Assembly (NCBI GenBank): GCA_050951405.1
Contig: JBMNIZ010000012.1
Coordinates: 230,319-294,318 of the forward strand
DNA from: JBMNIZ01 sp050951405
Lineage (GTDB): Bacteria; Bacillota; DULZ01
Reading direction: 5' to 3'
DNA length: 64,000 nucleotides
Positions 51,373 to 61,300 of the stretch are shown piece after piece (within the stretch, counting starts at the first letter, position 1; each line of letters begins with the position of its first letter). The notes below the pieces were generated by a model. It was not told the origin of the DNA. It did not search any database and worked only from the letters and a program-made list of their open reading frames with translations. The translations under genes were made by a program, and so were the position numbers.

Positions 51373-51881
51373 TTTTGCTCGTTCCCTTCTTTAATGTTTT
51401 GGTTCCAATGAAAATGTTGTAGGGAACGAGCTTTTTTCCTTTTCTAAATGACCGGTTTTGCGGGTTTTTCGTGACCATTTATGTCGATTTTATCATGGCC
51501 ATTAACACCCTTCATGCAACCCCGTAAAAAGTCCCAGCCCTTCTTTGCCTTCCTGCATAACGTAATTATCAATTACGATGGTTCGGTTCGTTAATTTTCT
51601 TACCCCAACTCGACAGTTTTCTCGGTCAAAAACCTTTATATACTCTTGATCATTAAAAGCTGTAGCACCCCAGATTGGTTTATCTTCATAATAGATGTCC
51701 ATGAATTCAATATTGGCGCCAAGATATGATTCTAAAAAATGTAGGTGGTTGATTGGTGTAGGCTCTTTTAATAGCTGTGGTTTGTAGTCTGCAAGCAGCA
51801 TTTCAGCCAACTCATCAATTTCGGTATCCTTTAGGATAGGGGTGTTATCTTGTTTATCCATCTTGCTCCATCTGAATTCAA

Positions 51882-52283
51882 TCACTGTTTTCCTCCTTTC
51901 TTCTTTTCCATGTCTCTAATAAATGTTTTCCAATCCTCCTCATCAATTACCCCTGCCTTAGATTGCCTGAGGGCTAGCCTTGCCATATCCCCAATTTCAC
52001 TGTACATCATAATGTCCTCTATATCGGAGGGAATTTCCCTACGATCCCGGGCTGCTAAATCATACATTTTAGCCTTGTCCTCATCGGAAAGATTAAGCAC
52101 TTGGGCGAACTTCTCAATCTTATCTTTGTCAAAAGGCTTTCTGCGGTTGTTTTCGATATCGCTTAAGAAGCTTAGAGATATTCCCAGCCTTTCGGACATG
52201 TCTTTAAGGGTTAACTCCCGAGGGTCATTAAGACGTTTCTGTTTGATAAAATCGCCAAATCGAATAAATTGTTCTCGCAACAT
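51882..52283 (-). CDS. immR: ImmR/cI-like HTH repressor
   Basis: About 133 residues from ATG 52283 (AGGAGG 7 bases upstream; the in-frame GTG at 52289 is part of that site). Xre-type helix-turn-helix: LTLKDMSERLGISLSFLSDIENNRRKPFDKDKIEKFAQVLNL. The C-terminal part (SEIGDMARLALRQSKAGVIDEEDWKTFIRDMEKK) is small, with no self-cleaving domain, as expected for repressors inactivated by a separate ImmA protease, encoded next with a GTGA overlap. A consensus promoter and a palindromic operator lie in front, suggesting autoregulation. Confidence 0.88.
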   Translation of the reverse strand: MLREQFIRFGDFIKQKRLNDPRELTLKDMSERLGISLSFLSDIENNRRKPFDKDKIEKFAQVLNLSDEDKAKMYDLAARDRREIPSDIEDIMMYSEIGDMARLALRQSKAGVIDEEDWKTFIRDMEKKKGGKQ

Positions 52284-52310
52284 AAGCACCTCCTTTTTAT
52301 TTTACACTAT

Positions 52311-52356
52311 TTACGCCTTATAGCGTAATTATAGCATGGAAAAATATTCATGTCAA
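52311..52356 (-). promoter_or_regulatory. immR promoter with overlapping operator
   Basis: Minus strand: -35 TTGACA (52356-52351), 17-base spacer, -10 TATAAT (52333-52328), a perfect sigma-A promoter. The palindrome TTACGC-CTTATA-GCGTAA (52311-52328) starts at the -10 and covers the expected start site, matching the site at 48446-48461. Confidence 0.85.
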
Positions 52357-52376
52357 TACTTCTTTCACTTTCACCC

Positions 52377-52424
52377 AAAAAAAAGCCCCGTGAGAGAGCT
52401 TAATTGCTTGCTTTCTCACGGGAC
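52377..52424 (-). terminator. Terminator of the repeat-protein gene
   Basis: Minus-strand arms GTCCCGTGAGA-AAGC and GCT-TCTCACGGGGC with eight T after, about 70 bases past the stop codon at 52493. It separates the surface-protein gene from the prophage switch. 52425-52492 holds nothing else. Confidence 0.85.
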
Positions 52425-52492
52425 TTGCTGGTTTTCTCCTGCCTTTAAGGGCAGACTATGTCACAGCGTGGAACTTAGAACCGTTTCTTATT

Positions 52493-55400
52493 CTATTCTT
52501 CTAATTCTTCTAATTCTTCACCTTCTACTGGTTCTACATCTTCTTCCGGTTTTTCGCCTTCAGCCGGCTCTTCACCTTGTCCTGACTCTTCTATTTCTTC
52601 CTCATCTATCGCTTCCTGCTTGGCATTATTGAAGGCTGCAATGGCTGCTTCCAATTCCGCTGCAGTATCGTCAACATCCTCCTGGATTTCCGCAGTCTCC
52701 CTGGCCGTCTCAGCCTTAGCAATGGCAGCATCCAGGGCATCCATGTCCGCTTGGTTTACCCAGTAGTTACCCGCCGGCACATCTGTCCCGTCTTCACTTA
52801 CAACAACATCACTCTTGGCATTTTCAGCAGCTTGAATTGCAACGTCAATAGGAACAGTGTCAGGTTCGGTGCCTGTTTCTTTCGATTCCTCTTCAAATTT
52901 TGTATCTTCTGCTGACATCTTACCAGGTCCGGTCAATTCATCATAACTATATAAGGCGGTAACGGTAAGATCGCTGGTAACATTGCTAAAGTCTTCGTCC
53001 CACCCGGTGAAGGTATAGCCCTCTCTCGCGGGAGCCGTCGGCGCCGTAGCGCTGCCGCCATGTTCTACCGTTTCAGTTTTCAATTCATTGCCATCATGGT
53101 CCAAAAAGGTTACTGTATAAGTGTTGATGGCAAATTCCGCGGCAACTGATATATCCGCCGTCACGTTGGTATCAGTACGGGGATTATCGGTAGAACCGTC
53201 GCTCCATTTTTCAAAATGGTAACCTTCATCAGCTACCGCTTCAACTGCTGTTCCATCACTTCCATGCTTCACCGTTTGCGTTACATCGCCCAAGATGCTT
53301 CCATTAGCACCGGCGGTGTAGGTTAAGGTATAGTTGATGCTGGTATATTCATCGACTATAAAGGTATGTCCTCGATAACTTGCAGGATTCAAATTAAGGT
53401 TGATATAGTCTATACCTTCGTAGCTGTCAAGTACGGGAATGGCTACATCACTGTTTTCTCCGTTTGGATAGTAATACCAAGCTACATCAGACGCAAAGTC
53501 AATGCCTAGGTTTGTTGTAACGGTATATACTTCATTTTCTAGTTTTTGATGCCTTTTAGCTTCTCGGGATGATACTTCTAAATTAGCATCGTTGCTAACT
53601 ACTATTTGGGCGCTTATACCAGCATCGATTAAGCCGCCAAACGCCCCTTCAATGACCAAGGTACCGTCCAAATTAAATTGAGCCGGATCACGAAGTGGAT
53701 ATTCGGTACCACGGAGGTTACCCCCATCATCAATAAATTCTTCATACATAATTAGTTGAGCGTCCGTTTTTACTGTTAGTATTGCTTCTTCTCCAATTGT
53801 CAGCACCGATCCCGGCAAGAACTTAATCATATTGTTGACAGCGTATTCCCCGTTTTCCAGAACAAACGTTATATGCCCATCAACAGGGAAGAAATAGTCT
53901 CTTGTGGTGGCAGGAACACCAGAAATAATCATAGAGCCGCCAATTTCTTCAGCACCGCCATTAATTACAACCGTAGTCTGCCCACTGCCGCTGTCGTAGG
54001 TTTTAAGTGCAAAGGCCCCTGGAGCCATTTTGATTAAGCCCTTAGCCTGGTCAAACTGATAGAAGCGCGTATAGTGATAACTACTATCGGCGTACATCTT
54101 TACATTGCCATAATAAGATGCACCGGAATTTATTTTAAGATTAGTCTCAATATTATGCAGTTCGTATTCATTGAAGGGGTAAATACCCATGAGATAAGAG
54201 AATAAGGCTTGAGTGCCTCCGCGCCAGTGTTTGACCACATACAGATCGCCAACTGAACCGCCGTCAAGAGCTTCAATCATCCCGGGACCTTTAACCTTGC
54301 CAAAGACATCAAGCAGGCCACCTTCTTTAACAATTATTTTGCCTTCCAGCATGATCTGAGAATAGCCGCCTGTGATGTCCTGGTCATAGTGCCCAGCTGC
54401 AGGCCGACCTGTAACTGCATTGACCATAATAGTTCCTTCAACTGTCATCGTAACATTTTCAGGAATAGTGAGTGTTTTATATAATACAGATAAATCCTCT
54501 TTACTAGTTGATGTTCCATCCGGGTTAAAACCTGTCTCAGTGTAGCCAGTATAATCTTCGGAACCACATGGCAATAGTAATAACACACCGCCGGGAACCG
54601 TTGCGTTACCAGCCAAGGTGTAGTCCTGCGATAATATAACAATATCACCGGACACAGCTTCCGACAAAGCTGCTTCCAGAGTCTCGTATCCCGTTGCCCC
54701 AATCCGAGCGACTTCGGCTTCATTTGCCTGGTAGAACAATGGAGTGATTGTAACATCTCTAAGGAGCTCAAAGGTATATGTGGAATCATAAGAGATCATT
54801 TTATTCTCGGCATTCGCCCAGCCGACAAAGGTAAAGCCTTCCTCGGCCATGGCAGTTAACTCTATTGTGACTCCCAAAGGCAGAACATTACCAGCCTCGC
54901 CAACGGTAAATGTGTAATCGCTGCCGTCTATTTTGCCGACTACAGCACCTTCGCTTTCATCATAATTTAAGATGAAGGTGTAGGTGTTGATAGTATACTG
55001 GGCTGTTACGGTTAGATCACCGGTAACATTATCAAACGCTTTATCCCAGCCGTTAAAGGTATAACCTTCTCTTTCAGATACTTCGGGTGCAGTTGCACTC
55101 CCACCATGTTCTACTGTCTGGGTGTCTATTACGCTCCCATCCCAGTCCACAAAGGTTACTGTGTATTTGTTAATGGTCCACTGAGCTGTCACTTCAATGT
55201 CCTGCGCAGGCATGGTGGCCGGTAGCTCAGGCTCCCAACCTGCAAAGGTATAACCTTCTCTTGTCGGATCTTCCGGTGCTATCACCACTGCACCGTAATC
55301 TAAGGTGATCGGAACTATAGCGCTACCACCGGCACTGTTGAAAGTAATCGTGTATTGGTTTACGGTATAAACCACAGTCACGGTTACATCTTTTGCTGGC

Positions 55401-58300
55401 ATTGTTCCAGATACGGTAACCTGATCCGGGGTGTGACCTGTAATTTCAGGTGAAGCTACGTTGTATTCATCACCCATGTTCAGGGTAGCAGTATAGGTTG
55501 CTGCTGCTTCGCTACCATCTGAATACTCATATTTAACGATTAGGGCGTAATCTATTGCCTCATACTGGGCTGTTACGGTTAGATCACCGGTAACATTATC
55601 AAACGCTTTATCCCAGCCAGTAAAGGTATAACCTTCTCTTTCAGATACCTCGGGTGCTGTTGCACTCCCACCATATTCTACTGTCTGGGTGTCTATTACG
55701 CTCCCATCCCAGTCCACAAAGATAACAACATACGAAGGAAGCTCGGCCATCTGGAATACCAACTCACCTGCCAGGGTGAAGGGTATGCCATCCTGGTCTA
55801 TGGCTTCCGCTGTGTAGCTCGCCTCTATAGTCTCCAAGCCTTTCAGGAACTCTGCCGGACTTGTCCCGTTAAGCAGGTAAAGGGCTATCTGCGCCGCTAC
55901 ACCTTCGTCGGCCAAGTCAAATCCGCCATTGGTTTCATCGTTATTGAGTATAAGCGTGGCTGAGTATAACTCGCCCTTAAGCGCTGCTACCAGTTCGTTA
56001 GCCGTCTGTAGTACGTCGGTCGGTTTTGCATCTCTGTCAAAGGTGACAGTGATGTTTTCTCCGTCTTCGTCTATGTCAATTACTACGTCGGCTACGTCAA
56101 TATCCTTGACTCTGTCTTCCAAGTATGCCATGAAGGCAGCTTTAGCAGCATCTATCTCATCATCAGTCGGCTCTGCAACCTGGAATACCAGGCCACCTTC
56201 AAGAGTGAAGGGTATGCCATCCTGGTCTATGGCTTCCGCTGTGTAGCTCGCCTCTACAACCTCTAAGCCTTTCAGGAACTCTGTCGCACTTGTCCCGTTA
56301 AGCAGGTAAAGAGCTATCTGAGTCGCTACATCTTCCTCGGCCAAGTCAAATCCGCCATTGGTTTCATCGTTATTGAGTATAAGCGTGGCTGAGTATAACT
56401 CGCCCTTAAGCGCTGCTACCAGCTCGTTAGCAACCTGTAAAACGTCAACCGGTTCCGCATCCCTGTCAAAGGTGACAGTAATGTTTTCTCCGTCAATTAT
56501 TACTTCAGCTACATCTATCTTATCTACTTCTTCTTCCAGGTACGTCAGGAAAGCAGATTTCGCCGCGGCTATCTCATCATCGCTCGGTGCCGCCATCTGG
56601 AATACCAGTTCACCTTCCAGGGTGAAAGGTATACCATCCTGGTCTATAGCTTCTGCTGTGTAGCTTGCCTCTATAGTCTCCAAGCCTTTCAGGAACTCTG
56701 CCGGACTTGTCCCGTTAAGCAGGTAAAGGGCTATCTGCGCCGCTACACCTTCGTCGGCCAAGTCAAATCCGCCATTGGTTTCATCGTTATTGAGTATAAG
56801 CGTGGCTGAGTATAACTCGCCCTTAAGCGCTGCTACCAGTTCGTTAGCCGTCTGTAGTACGTCGGTCGGTTTTGCATCTCTGTCAAAGGTGACAGTGATG
56901 TTTTCTCCGTCTTCGTCTATGTCAATTACTACGTCGGCTACGTCAATATCCTTGACTCTGTCTTCCAAGTATGCCAGGAAGGCTGCTTTTGCTGCAGCTA
57001 TTTCATCATCACTCGGCTCTGCCACCTGGAATACCAGTTCACCTTCCAGGGTGAAAGGTATACCATCCTGATCTATGGCTTCTGCCGTGTAGATAGCTTC
57101 TATGGTCTCCAAGCCTTTCAGGAACTCTGTCGGACTTGTACCGTCCAACAGGTAAAGGGCTATCTGTGTCGCTACACCTTCGTCACTTAAGTCAAACTCT
57201 TTATCGCCATTAAGGGTAAGCGTGGCTGAGTACAGCTCGCCCTTGAGAGCTGCCACCAGTTCGTTAGCCGTTTGTAGTACGTCGGTCGGTTTTGCATCTC
57301 TGTCAAAGGTTACAGTGATGTCTTCTTTTTCGTCGATTTCATCAATCTCTACGTCGGCTACTTCTATCTCGGCTACTTTGCTCTTTAATTTGTCCATGAA
57401 GGCAGCTTTAGCAGCATCTATCTCATCATCAGTCGGCTCTGCAACCTGGAATACCAGGCCACCTTCAAGAGTGAAGGGTATGCCATCCTGGTCTATGGCT
57501 TCCGCTGTGTAGCTCGCCTCTATAGTCTCCAAGCCTTTCAGGAACTCTGCCGGACTTGTCCCGTTAAGCAGGTAAAGGGCTATCTGCGCCGCTACACCTT
57601 CGTCGGCCAAGTCAAATCCGCCATTGGTTTCATCGTTATTGAGTATAAGCGTGGCTGAGTATAACTCGCCCTTAAGCGCTGCTACCAGTTCGTTAGCCGT
57701 CTGTAGTACGTCGGTCGGTTTTGCATCTCTGTCAAAGGTGACAGTGATGTTTTCTCCGTCTTCGTCTATGTCAATTACTACGTCGGCTACGTCAATATCC
57801 TTGACTCTGTCTTCCAAGTATGCCAGGAAGGCTGCTTTTGCTGCAGCTATTTCATCATCACTCGGCTCTGCCACCTGGAATACCAGTTCACCTTCCAGGG
57901 TGAAAGGTATACCATCCTGATCTATGGCTTCTGCCGTGTAGATAGCTTCTATAGTCTCCAAGCCTTTCAGGAACTCTGTCGGACTTGTACCGTCCAACAG
58001 GTAAAGGGCTATCTGAGCTGCTACACCTTCGTCACTTAAGTCAAACTCTGCCTCGCCGTTGAGGGTAAGCGTGGCTGAGTACAGCTCACCCTTGAGAGCT
58101 GCCACCAGTTCGTTAGCCGTCTGTAGTACGTCGGTCGGTTCCGCATCCCTGTCAAAGGTGACGGTGATGTCTTCTCCGTCAATTGCTACTGCGGCTACGT
58201 CAATATCCTTTACTTTGTCTTCCAAGTCTGCCAGGAAGGCGGCTTTCGCGGCAGTCGATCTCATCCTCGCTCGGGGCTGCAACCTGGAATACCAGGCCAC
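52493..58300 (-). CDS. Giant acidic repeat protein, C-terminal 1.9 kresidue part (probable surface or secreted protein)
   Basis: The unbroken frame starts inside a repeat, so its ATG is not a true start and the gene continues upstream. About residues 1-850: six 139-143-residue acidic repeats (FDRDAKPTDVLQTANELVAALKGELYSATL core). About 853-1150: Listeria-Bacteroides/InlB-B and MucBP-like repeats (REGYTFTGWDKAFDNVTGDLTVTAQY). About 1190-1650: a beta-helix-like region (GYETLEAALSEAVSGDIVILSQDYTLAGNATVPGG). Then further InlB repeats, a FIVAR-like helix (ADMDALDAAIAKAETARETAEIQEDVDD) and a Glu-rich end. No LPxTG, SLH or membrane anchor seen. Such architecture is typical of adhesins; the exact role is unknown. 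Confidence 0.75.
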   Translation of the reverse strand: MAWYSRLQPRARMRSTAAKAAFLADLEDKVKDIDVAAVAIDGEDITVTFDRDAEPTDVLQTANELVAALKGELYSATLTLNGEAEFDLSDEGVAAQIALYLLDGTSPTEFLKGLETIEAIYTAEAIDQDGIPFTLEGELVFQVAEPSDDEIAAAKAAFLAYLEDRVKDIDVADVVIDIDEDGENITVTFDRDAKPTDVLQTANELVAALKGELYSATLILNNDETNGGFDLADEGVAAQIALYLLNGTSPAEFLKGLETIEASYTAEAIDQDGIPFTLEGGLVFQVAEPTDDEIDAAKAAFMDKLKSKVAEIEVADVEIDEIDEKEDITVTFDRDAKPTDVLQTANELVAALKGELYSATLTLNGDKEFDLSDEGVATQIALYLLDGTSPTEFLKGLETIEAIYTAEAIDQDGIPFTLEGELVFQVAEPSDDEIAAAKAAFLAYLEDRVKDIDVADVVIDIDEDGENITVTFDRDAKPTDVLQTANELVAALKGELYSATLILNNDETNGGFDLADEGVAAQIALYLLNGTSPAEFLKGLETIEASYTAEAIDQDGIPFTLEGELVFQMAAPSDDEIAAAKSAFLTYLEEEVDKIDVAEVIIDGENITVTFDRDAEPVDVLQVANELVAALKGELYSATLILNNDETNGGFDLAEEDVATQIALYLLNGTSATEFLKGLEVVEASYTAEAIDQDGIPFTLEGGLVFQVAEPTDDEIDAAKAAFMAYLEDRVKDIDVADVVIDIDEDGENITVTFDRDAKPTDVLQTANELVAALKGELYSATLILNNDETNGGFDLADEGVAAQIALYLLNGTSPAEFLKGLETIEASYTAEAIDQDGIPFTLAGELVFQMAELPSYVVIFVDWDGSVIDTQTVEYGGSATAPEVSEREGYTFTGWDKAFDNVTGDLTVTAQYEAIDYALIVKYEYSDGSEAAATYTATLNMGDEYNVASPEITGHTPDQVTVSGTMPAKDVTVTVVYTVNQYTITFNSAGGSAIVPITLDYGAVVIAPEDPTREGYTFAGWEPELPATMPAQDIEVTAQWTINKYTVTFVDWDGSVIDTQTVEHGGSATAPEVSEREGYTFNGWDKAFDNVTGDLTVTAQYTINTYTFILNYDESEGAVVGKIDGSDYTFTVGEAGNVLPLGVTIELTAMAEEGFTFVGWANAENKMISYDSTYTFELLRDVTITPLFYQANEAEVARIGATGYETLEAALSEAVSGDIVILSQDYTLAGNATVPGGVLLLLPCGSEDYTGYTETGFNPDGTSTSKEDLSVLYKTLTIPENVTMTVEGTIMVNAVTGRPAAGHYDQDITGGYSQIMLEGKIIVKEGGLLDVFGKVKGPGMIEALDGGSVGDLYVVKHWRGGTQALFSYLMGIYPFNEYELHNIETNLKINSGASYYGNVKMYADSSYHYTRFYQFDQAKGLIKMAPGAFALKTYDSGSGQTTVVINGGAEEIGGSMIISGVPATTRDYFFPVDGHITFVLENGEYAVNNMIKFLPGSVLTIGEEAILTVKTDAQLIMYEEFIDDGGNLRGTEYPLRDPAQFNLDGTLVIEGAFGGLIDAGISAQIVVSNDANLEVSSREAKRHQKLENEVYTVTTNLGIDFASDVAWYYYPNGENSDVAIPVLDSYEGIDYINLNLNPASYRGHTFIVDEYTSINYTLTYTAGANGSILGDVTQTVKHGSDGTAVEAVADEGYHFEKWSDGSTDNPRTDTNVTADISVAAEFAINTYTVTFLDHDGNELKTETVEHGGSATAPTAPAREGYTFTGWDEDFSNVTSDLTVTALYSYDELTGPGKMSAEDTKFEEESKETGTEPDTVPIDVAIQAAENAKSDVVVSEDGTDVPAGNYWVNQADMDALDAAIAKAETARETAEIQEDVDDTAAELEAAIAAFNNAKQEAIDEEEIEESGQGEEPAEGEKPEEDVEPVEGEELEELEE

Positions 58301-61300
58301 CTTCTAAGAGTGAAGGGTATACCATCCTCGTCTGGTGGCTTCTGCCGTGTAGCTAGCCTCTATGGTCTCCAAGCCTTTCAGGAACTCTGTCGGACTTGTA
58401 CCGTCCAAGCAGGTAAAGGGCTATCTGTGTCGCTACACCTTCGTCACTTAAGTCAAACTCTGCCTCGCCGTTGAGGGTAAGCGTGGCTGAGTACAGCTCA
58501 CCCTTGAGAGCTGCCACCAGTTCGTTAGCCGTCTGTAGTACGTCGGTCGGTTTTGCATCTCTATCAAAGGTGACAGTGATGTCCTCCCCGTCAATTACTA
58601 CTTCAGCTACGTCAATATCCTTGACTCTGTCTTCCAAGTCTGCCAGGAAGGCGGCTTTCGCGGCAGTCGATCTCATCCTCGCTCGGGGCTGCAACCTGGA
58701 ATACCAGGCCACCTTCTAAGAGTGAAGGGTATACCATCCTCGTCTGGTGGCTTCTGCCGTGTAGCTAGCCTCTATGGTCTCCAAGCCTTTCAGGAACTCT
58801 GTCGGACTTGTACCGTCCAAGCAGGTAAAGGGCTATCTGTGTCGCTACACCTTCGTCACTTAAGTCAAACTCTGCCTCGCCGTTGAGGGTAAGCGTGGCT
58901 GAGTACAGCTCACCCTTGAGAGCTGCCACCAGTTCGTTAGCCGTCTGTAGTACGTCGGTCGGTTCTGCATCTCTATCAAAGGTGACGGTGATGTCTTCTC
59001 CGTCAATTGCTACTGCGGCTACGTCAATATCCTTTACTTTGTCTTTCAAGTCCGCCAGGAAGGCGGCTTTCGCGGCGTCGATCTCTTCCTGGGTTGGTTC
59101 TGCTACCTTAAATACCAGCTCACCTTCTAAAGTGAAGGTTATACCATCCTCGTTGGTGGCTTCTGCCGTGTAGCTGGCCTCTACTGCTTCTTTACCTTTT
59201 AGGAAGTCTTGCGGACTTGTTCCTTCAAGCAGGTAAAGGGCTATCTGAGCTGCTACACCTTCGTCACTTAAGTCAAACTCTGCCTCGCCGTTGAGGGTAA
59301 GCGTGGCTGAGTACAGCTCACCCTTGAGAGCTGCCACCAGTTCGTTAGCCGTCTGTAGTACGTCGGTCGGTTCCGCATCCCTGTCAAAGGTGACGGTGAT
59401 GTCTTCTCCGTCAATTGCTACTGCGGCTACGTCAATATCCTTTACTTTGTCTTTCAAGTCCGCCAGGAAGGCGGCTTTCGCGGCGTCGATCTCTTCCTGG
59501 GTTGGTTCTGCTACCTTAAATACCAGCTCACCTTCTAAAGTGAAGGTTATACCATCCTCGTTGGTGGCTTCTGCCGTGTAGCTGGCCTCTACTGCTTCTT
59601 TACCTTTTAGGAAGTCTTGCGGACTTGTTCCTTCAAGCAGGTAAAGGGCTATCTGAGCTGCTACACCTTCGTCACTTAAGTCAAACTCTGCCTCGCCGTT
59701 GAGGGTAAGCGTGGCTGAGTACAGCTCACCCTTGAGAGCTGCCACCAGTTCGTTAGCCGTCTGTAGTACGTCGGTCGGTTCTGCATCTCTATCAAAGGTG
59801 ACAGTGATGTCTTCCCCGTCAATTGCTACTGCGGCTACGTCAATATCCTTTACTTTGTCTTTCAAGTCCGCCAGGAAGGCGGCTTTCGCGGCGTCGATCT
59901 CTTCCTGGGTTGGTTCTGCTACCTTAAATACCAGCTCACCTTCTAAAGTGAAGGTTATACCATCCTCGTTGGTGGCTTCTGCCGTGTAGCTGGCCTCTAC
60001 TGCTTCTTTACCTTTTAGGAAGTCTTGCGGACTTGTTCCTTCAAGCAGGTAAAGGGCTATCTGAGCTGCTACACCTTCGTCACTTAAGTCAAACTCTGCC
60101 TCGCCGTTGAGGGTAAGCGTGGCTGAGTACAGCTCACCCTTGAGAGCTGCCACCAGTTCGTTAGCCGTCTGTAGTACGTCGGTCGGTTCTGCATCTCTAT
60201 CAAAGGTGACAGTGATGTCTTCCCCGTCAATTGCTACTGCGGCTACGTCAATATCCTTTACTTTGTCTTTCAAGTCCGCCAGGAAGGCGGCTTTCGCGGC
60301 GTCGATCTCTTCCTGGGTTGGTTCTGCTACCTTAAATACCAGCTCACCTTCTAAAGTGAAGGTTATACCATCCTCGTTGGTGGCTTCTGCCGTGTAGCTG
60401 GCCTCTACTGCTTCTTTACCTTTTAGGAAGTCTTGCCGGACTTGTTCCTTCAAGCAGGTAAAGGGCTATCTGAGCTGCTACACCTTCGTCACTTAAGTCA
60501 AACTCTGCCTCGCCGTTGAGGGTAAGCGTGGCTGAGTACAGCTCACCCTTGAGAGCTGCCACCAGTTCGTTAGCCGTCTGTAGTACGTCGGTCGGTTCTG
60601 CATCTCTATCAAAGGTGACAGTGATGTCTTCCCCGTCAATTGCTACTGCGGCTACGTCAATATCCTTTACTTTGTCTTTCAAGTCCGCCAGGAAGGCGGC
60701 TTTCGCGGCGTCGATCTCTTCCTGGGTTGGTTCTGCTACCTTAAATACCAGCTCACCTTCTAAAGTGAAGGTTATACCATCCTCGTTGGTGGCTTCTGCC
60801 GTGTAGCTCGCCTCTATGCTCTCCAAGCCTTTCAGGAACTCTGCCGGACTTGTCCCTTCAAGCAGGTAAAGGGCTATCTGAGCTGGCTACACCTTCGTCA
60901 CTTAAGTCAAACTCTGCCTCGCCGTTGAGGGTAAGCGTGGCTGAGTACAGCTCACCCTTGAGAGCTGCCACCAGTTCGTTAGCCGTCTGTAGTACGTCGG
61001 TCGGTTCTGCATCTCTATCAAAGGTGACAGTGATGTCCTCCCCGTCAATTGCTACTGCGGCTACGTCAATATCCTTTACTTTGTCTTTCAAGTCCGCCAG
61101 GAAGGCGGCTTTCGCGGCGTCGATCTCTTCCTGGGTTGGTTCTGCTACCTTAAATACCAGCTCACCTTCTAAAGTGAAGGTTATACCATCCTCGTTGGTG
61201 GCTTCTGCCGTGTAGCTCGCCTCTACTAGCTCTCCATAGCCTTTCAGGAACTCTTGCCGGACTTGTCCCTTCAAGCAGGTAAAGCCGGCTATAGCAATGG

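Larger units (their letters stand above)
48925..51507 (-). mobile_element. IS21-family insertion sequence, copy B
   Basis: The same termini as copy A (TGTCAATGGCC and complement TGTTAATGGCC). Target duplication CCCTT (48920-48924 and 51508-51512). 2583 bp with intact istA and istB. Both IS21 copies lie in the same orientation 44 kb apart. Confidence 0.93.
48485..51885 (-). pseudogene. immA: ImmA/IrrE-type metalloprotease, interrupted by IS21 inside HExxH
   Basis: The N-terminal part 51885-51508 (GTG start with AGGAGG, overlapping the immR stop) reads ...LKDTEIDELAEMLLADYKPQ...NRTIVIDNYV...GLFTGLHEG. The C-terminal part 48924-48485 reads GHLWLHPGVFTAPDNSG...EHQADYFASAIAMPKSTF. Without IS21 and one copy of AAGGG the junction is HEGGHLWLHP, the zinc-binding HExxH. 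EHQADYFASAIAMP is the family third-ligand region. ImmA cleaves ImmR-type repressors to allow induction; this copy cannot form its active site, so the switch is locked. Confidence 0.9.
16165..52375 (-). mobile_element. Degraded siphovirus-type prophage
   Basis: A continuous minus-strand phage gene order: immR and immA, early genes, family A DNA polymerase and primase, ArpU-like regulator, HNH and small terminase, tail, holin, amidase, and an integrase stump. Boundaries are inferred: the left end lies between the IS1634 right end and the integrase stop, and the right end between the immR promoter and the terminator of the surface-protein gene. I found no convincing attL/attR direct repeat. Head genes and the integrase catalytic domain are missing, so the element should not excise or make virions. 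Confidence 0.8.

Noticed and set aside
16165..52375. Possible tailocin (headless phage tail bacteriocin)
   Set aside because: Tail and lysis genes without head genes suggest one, but the tail tube gene is destroyed and terminase and replication genes are still present, so it is a decayed phage rather than a domesticated tail weapon.
16165..52375. attL/attR core from AAATATT-TTCAATA (left) and AAATATTCATGTCAATA (right)
   Set aside because: The similarity is short and gapped and would arise by chance in AT-rich DNA; no convincing direct repeat was found.
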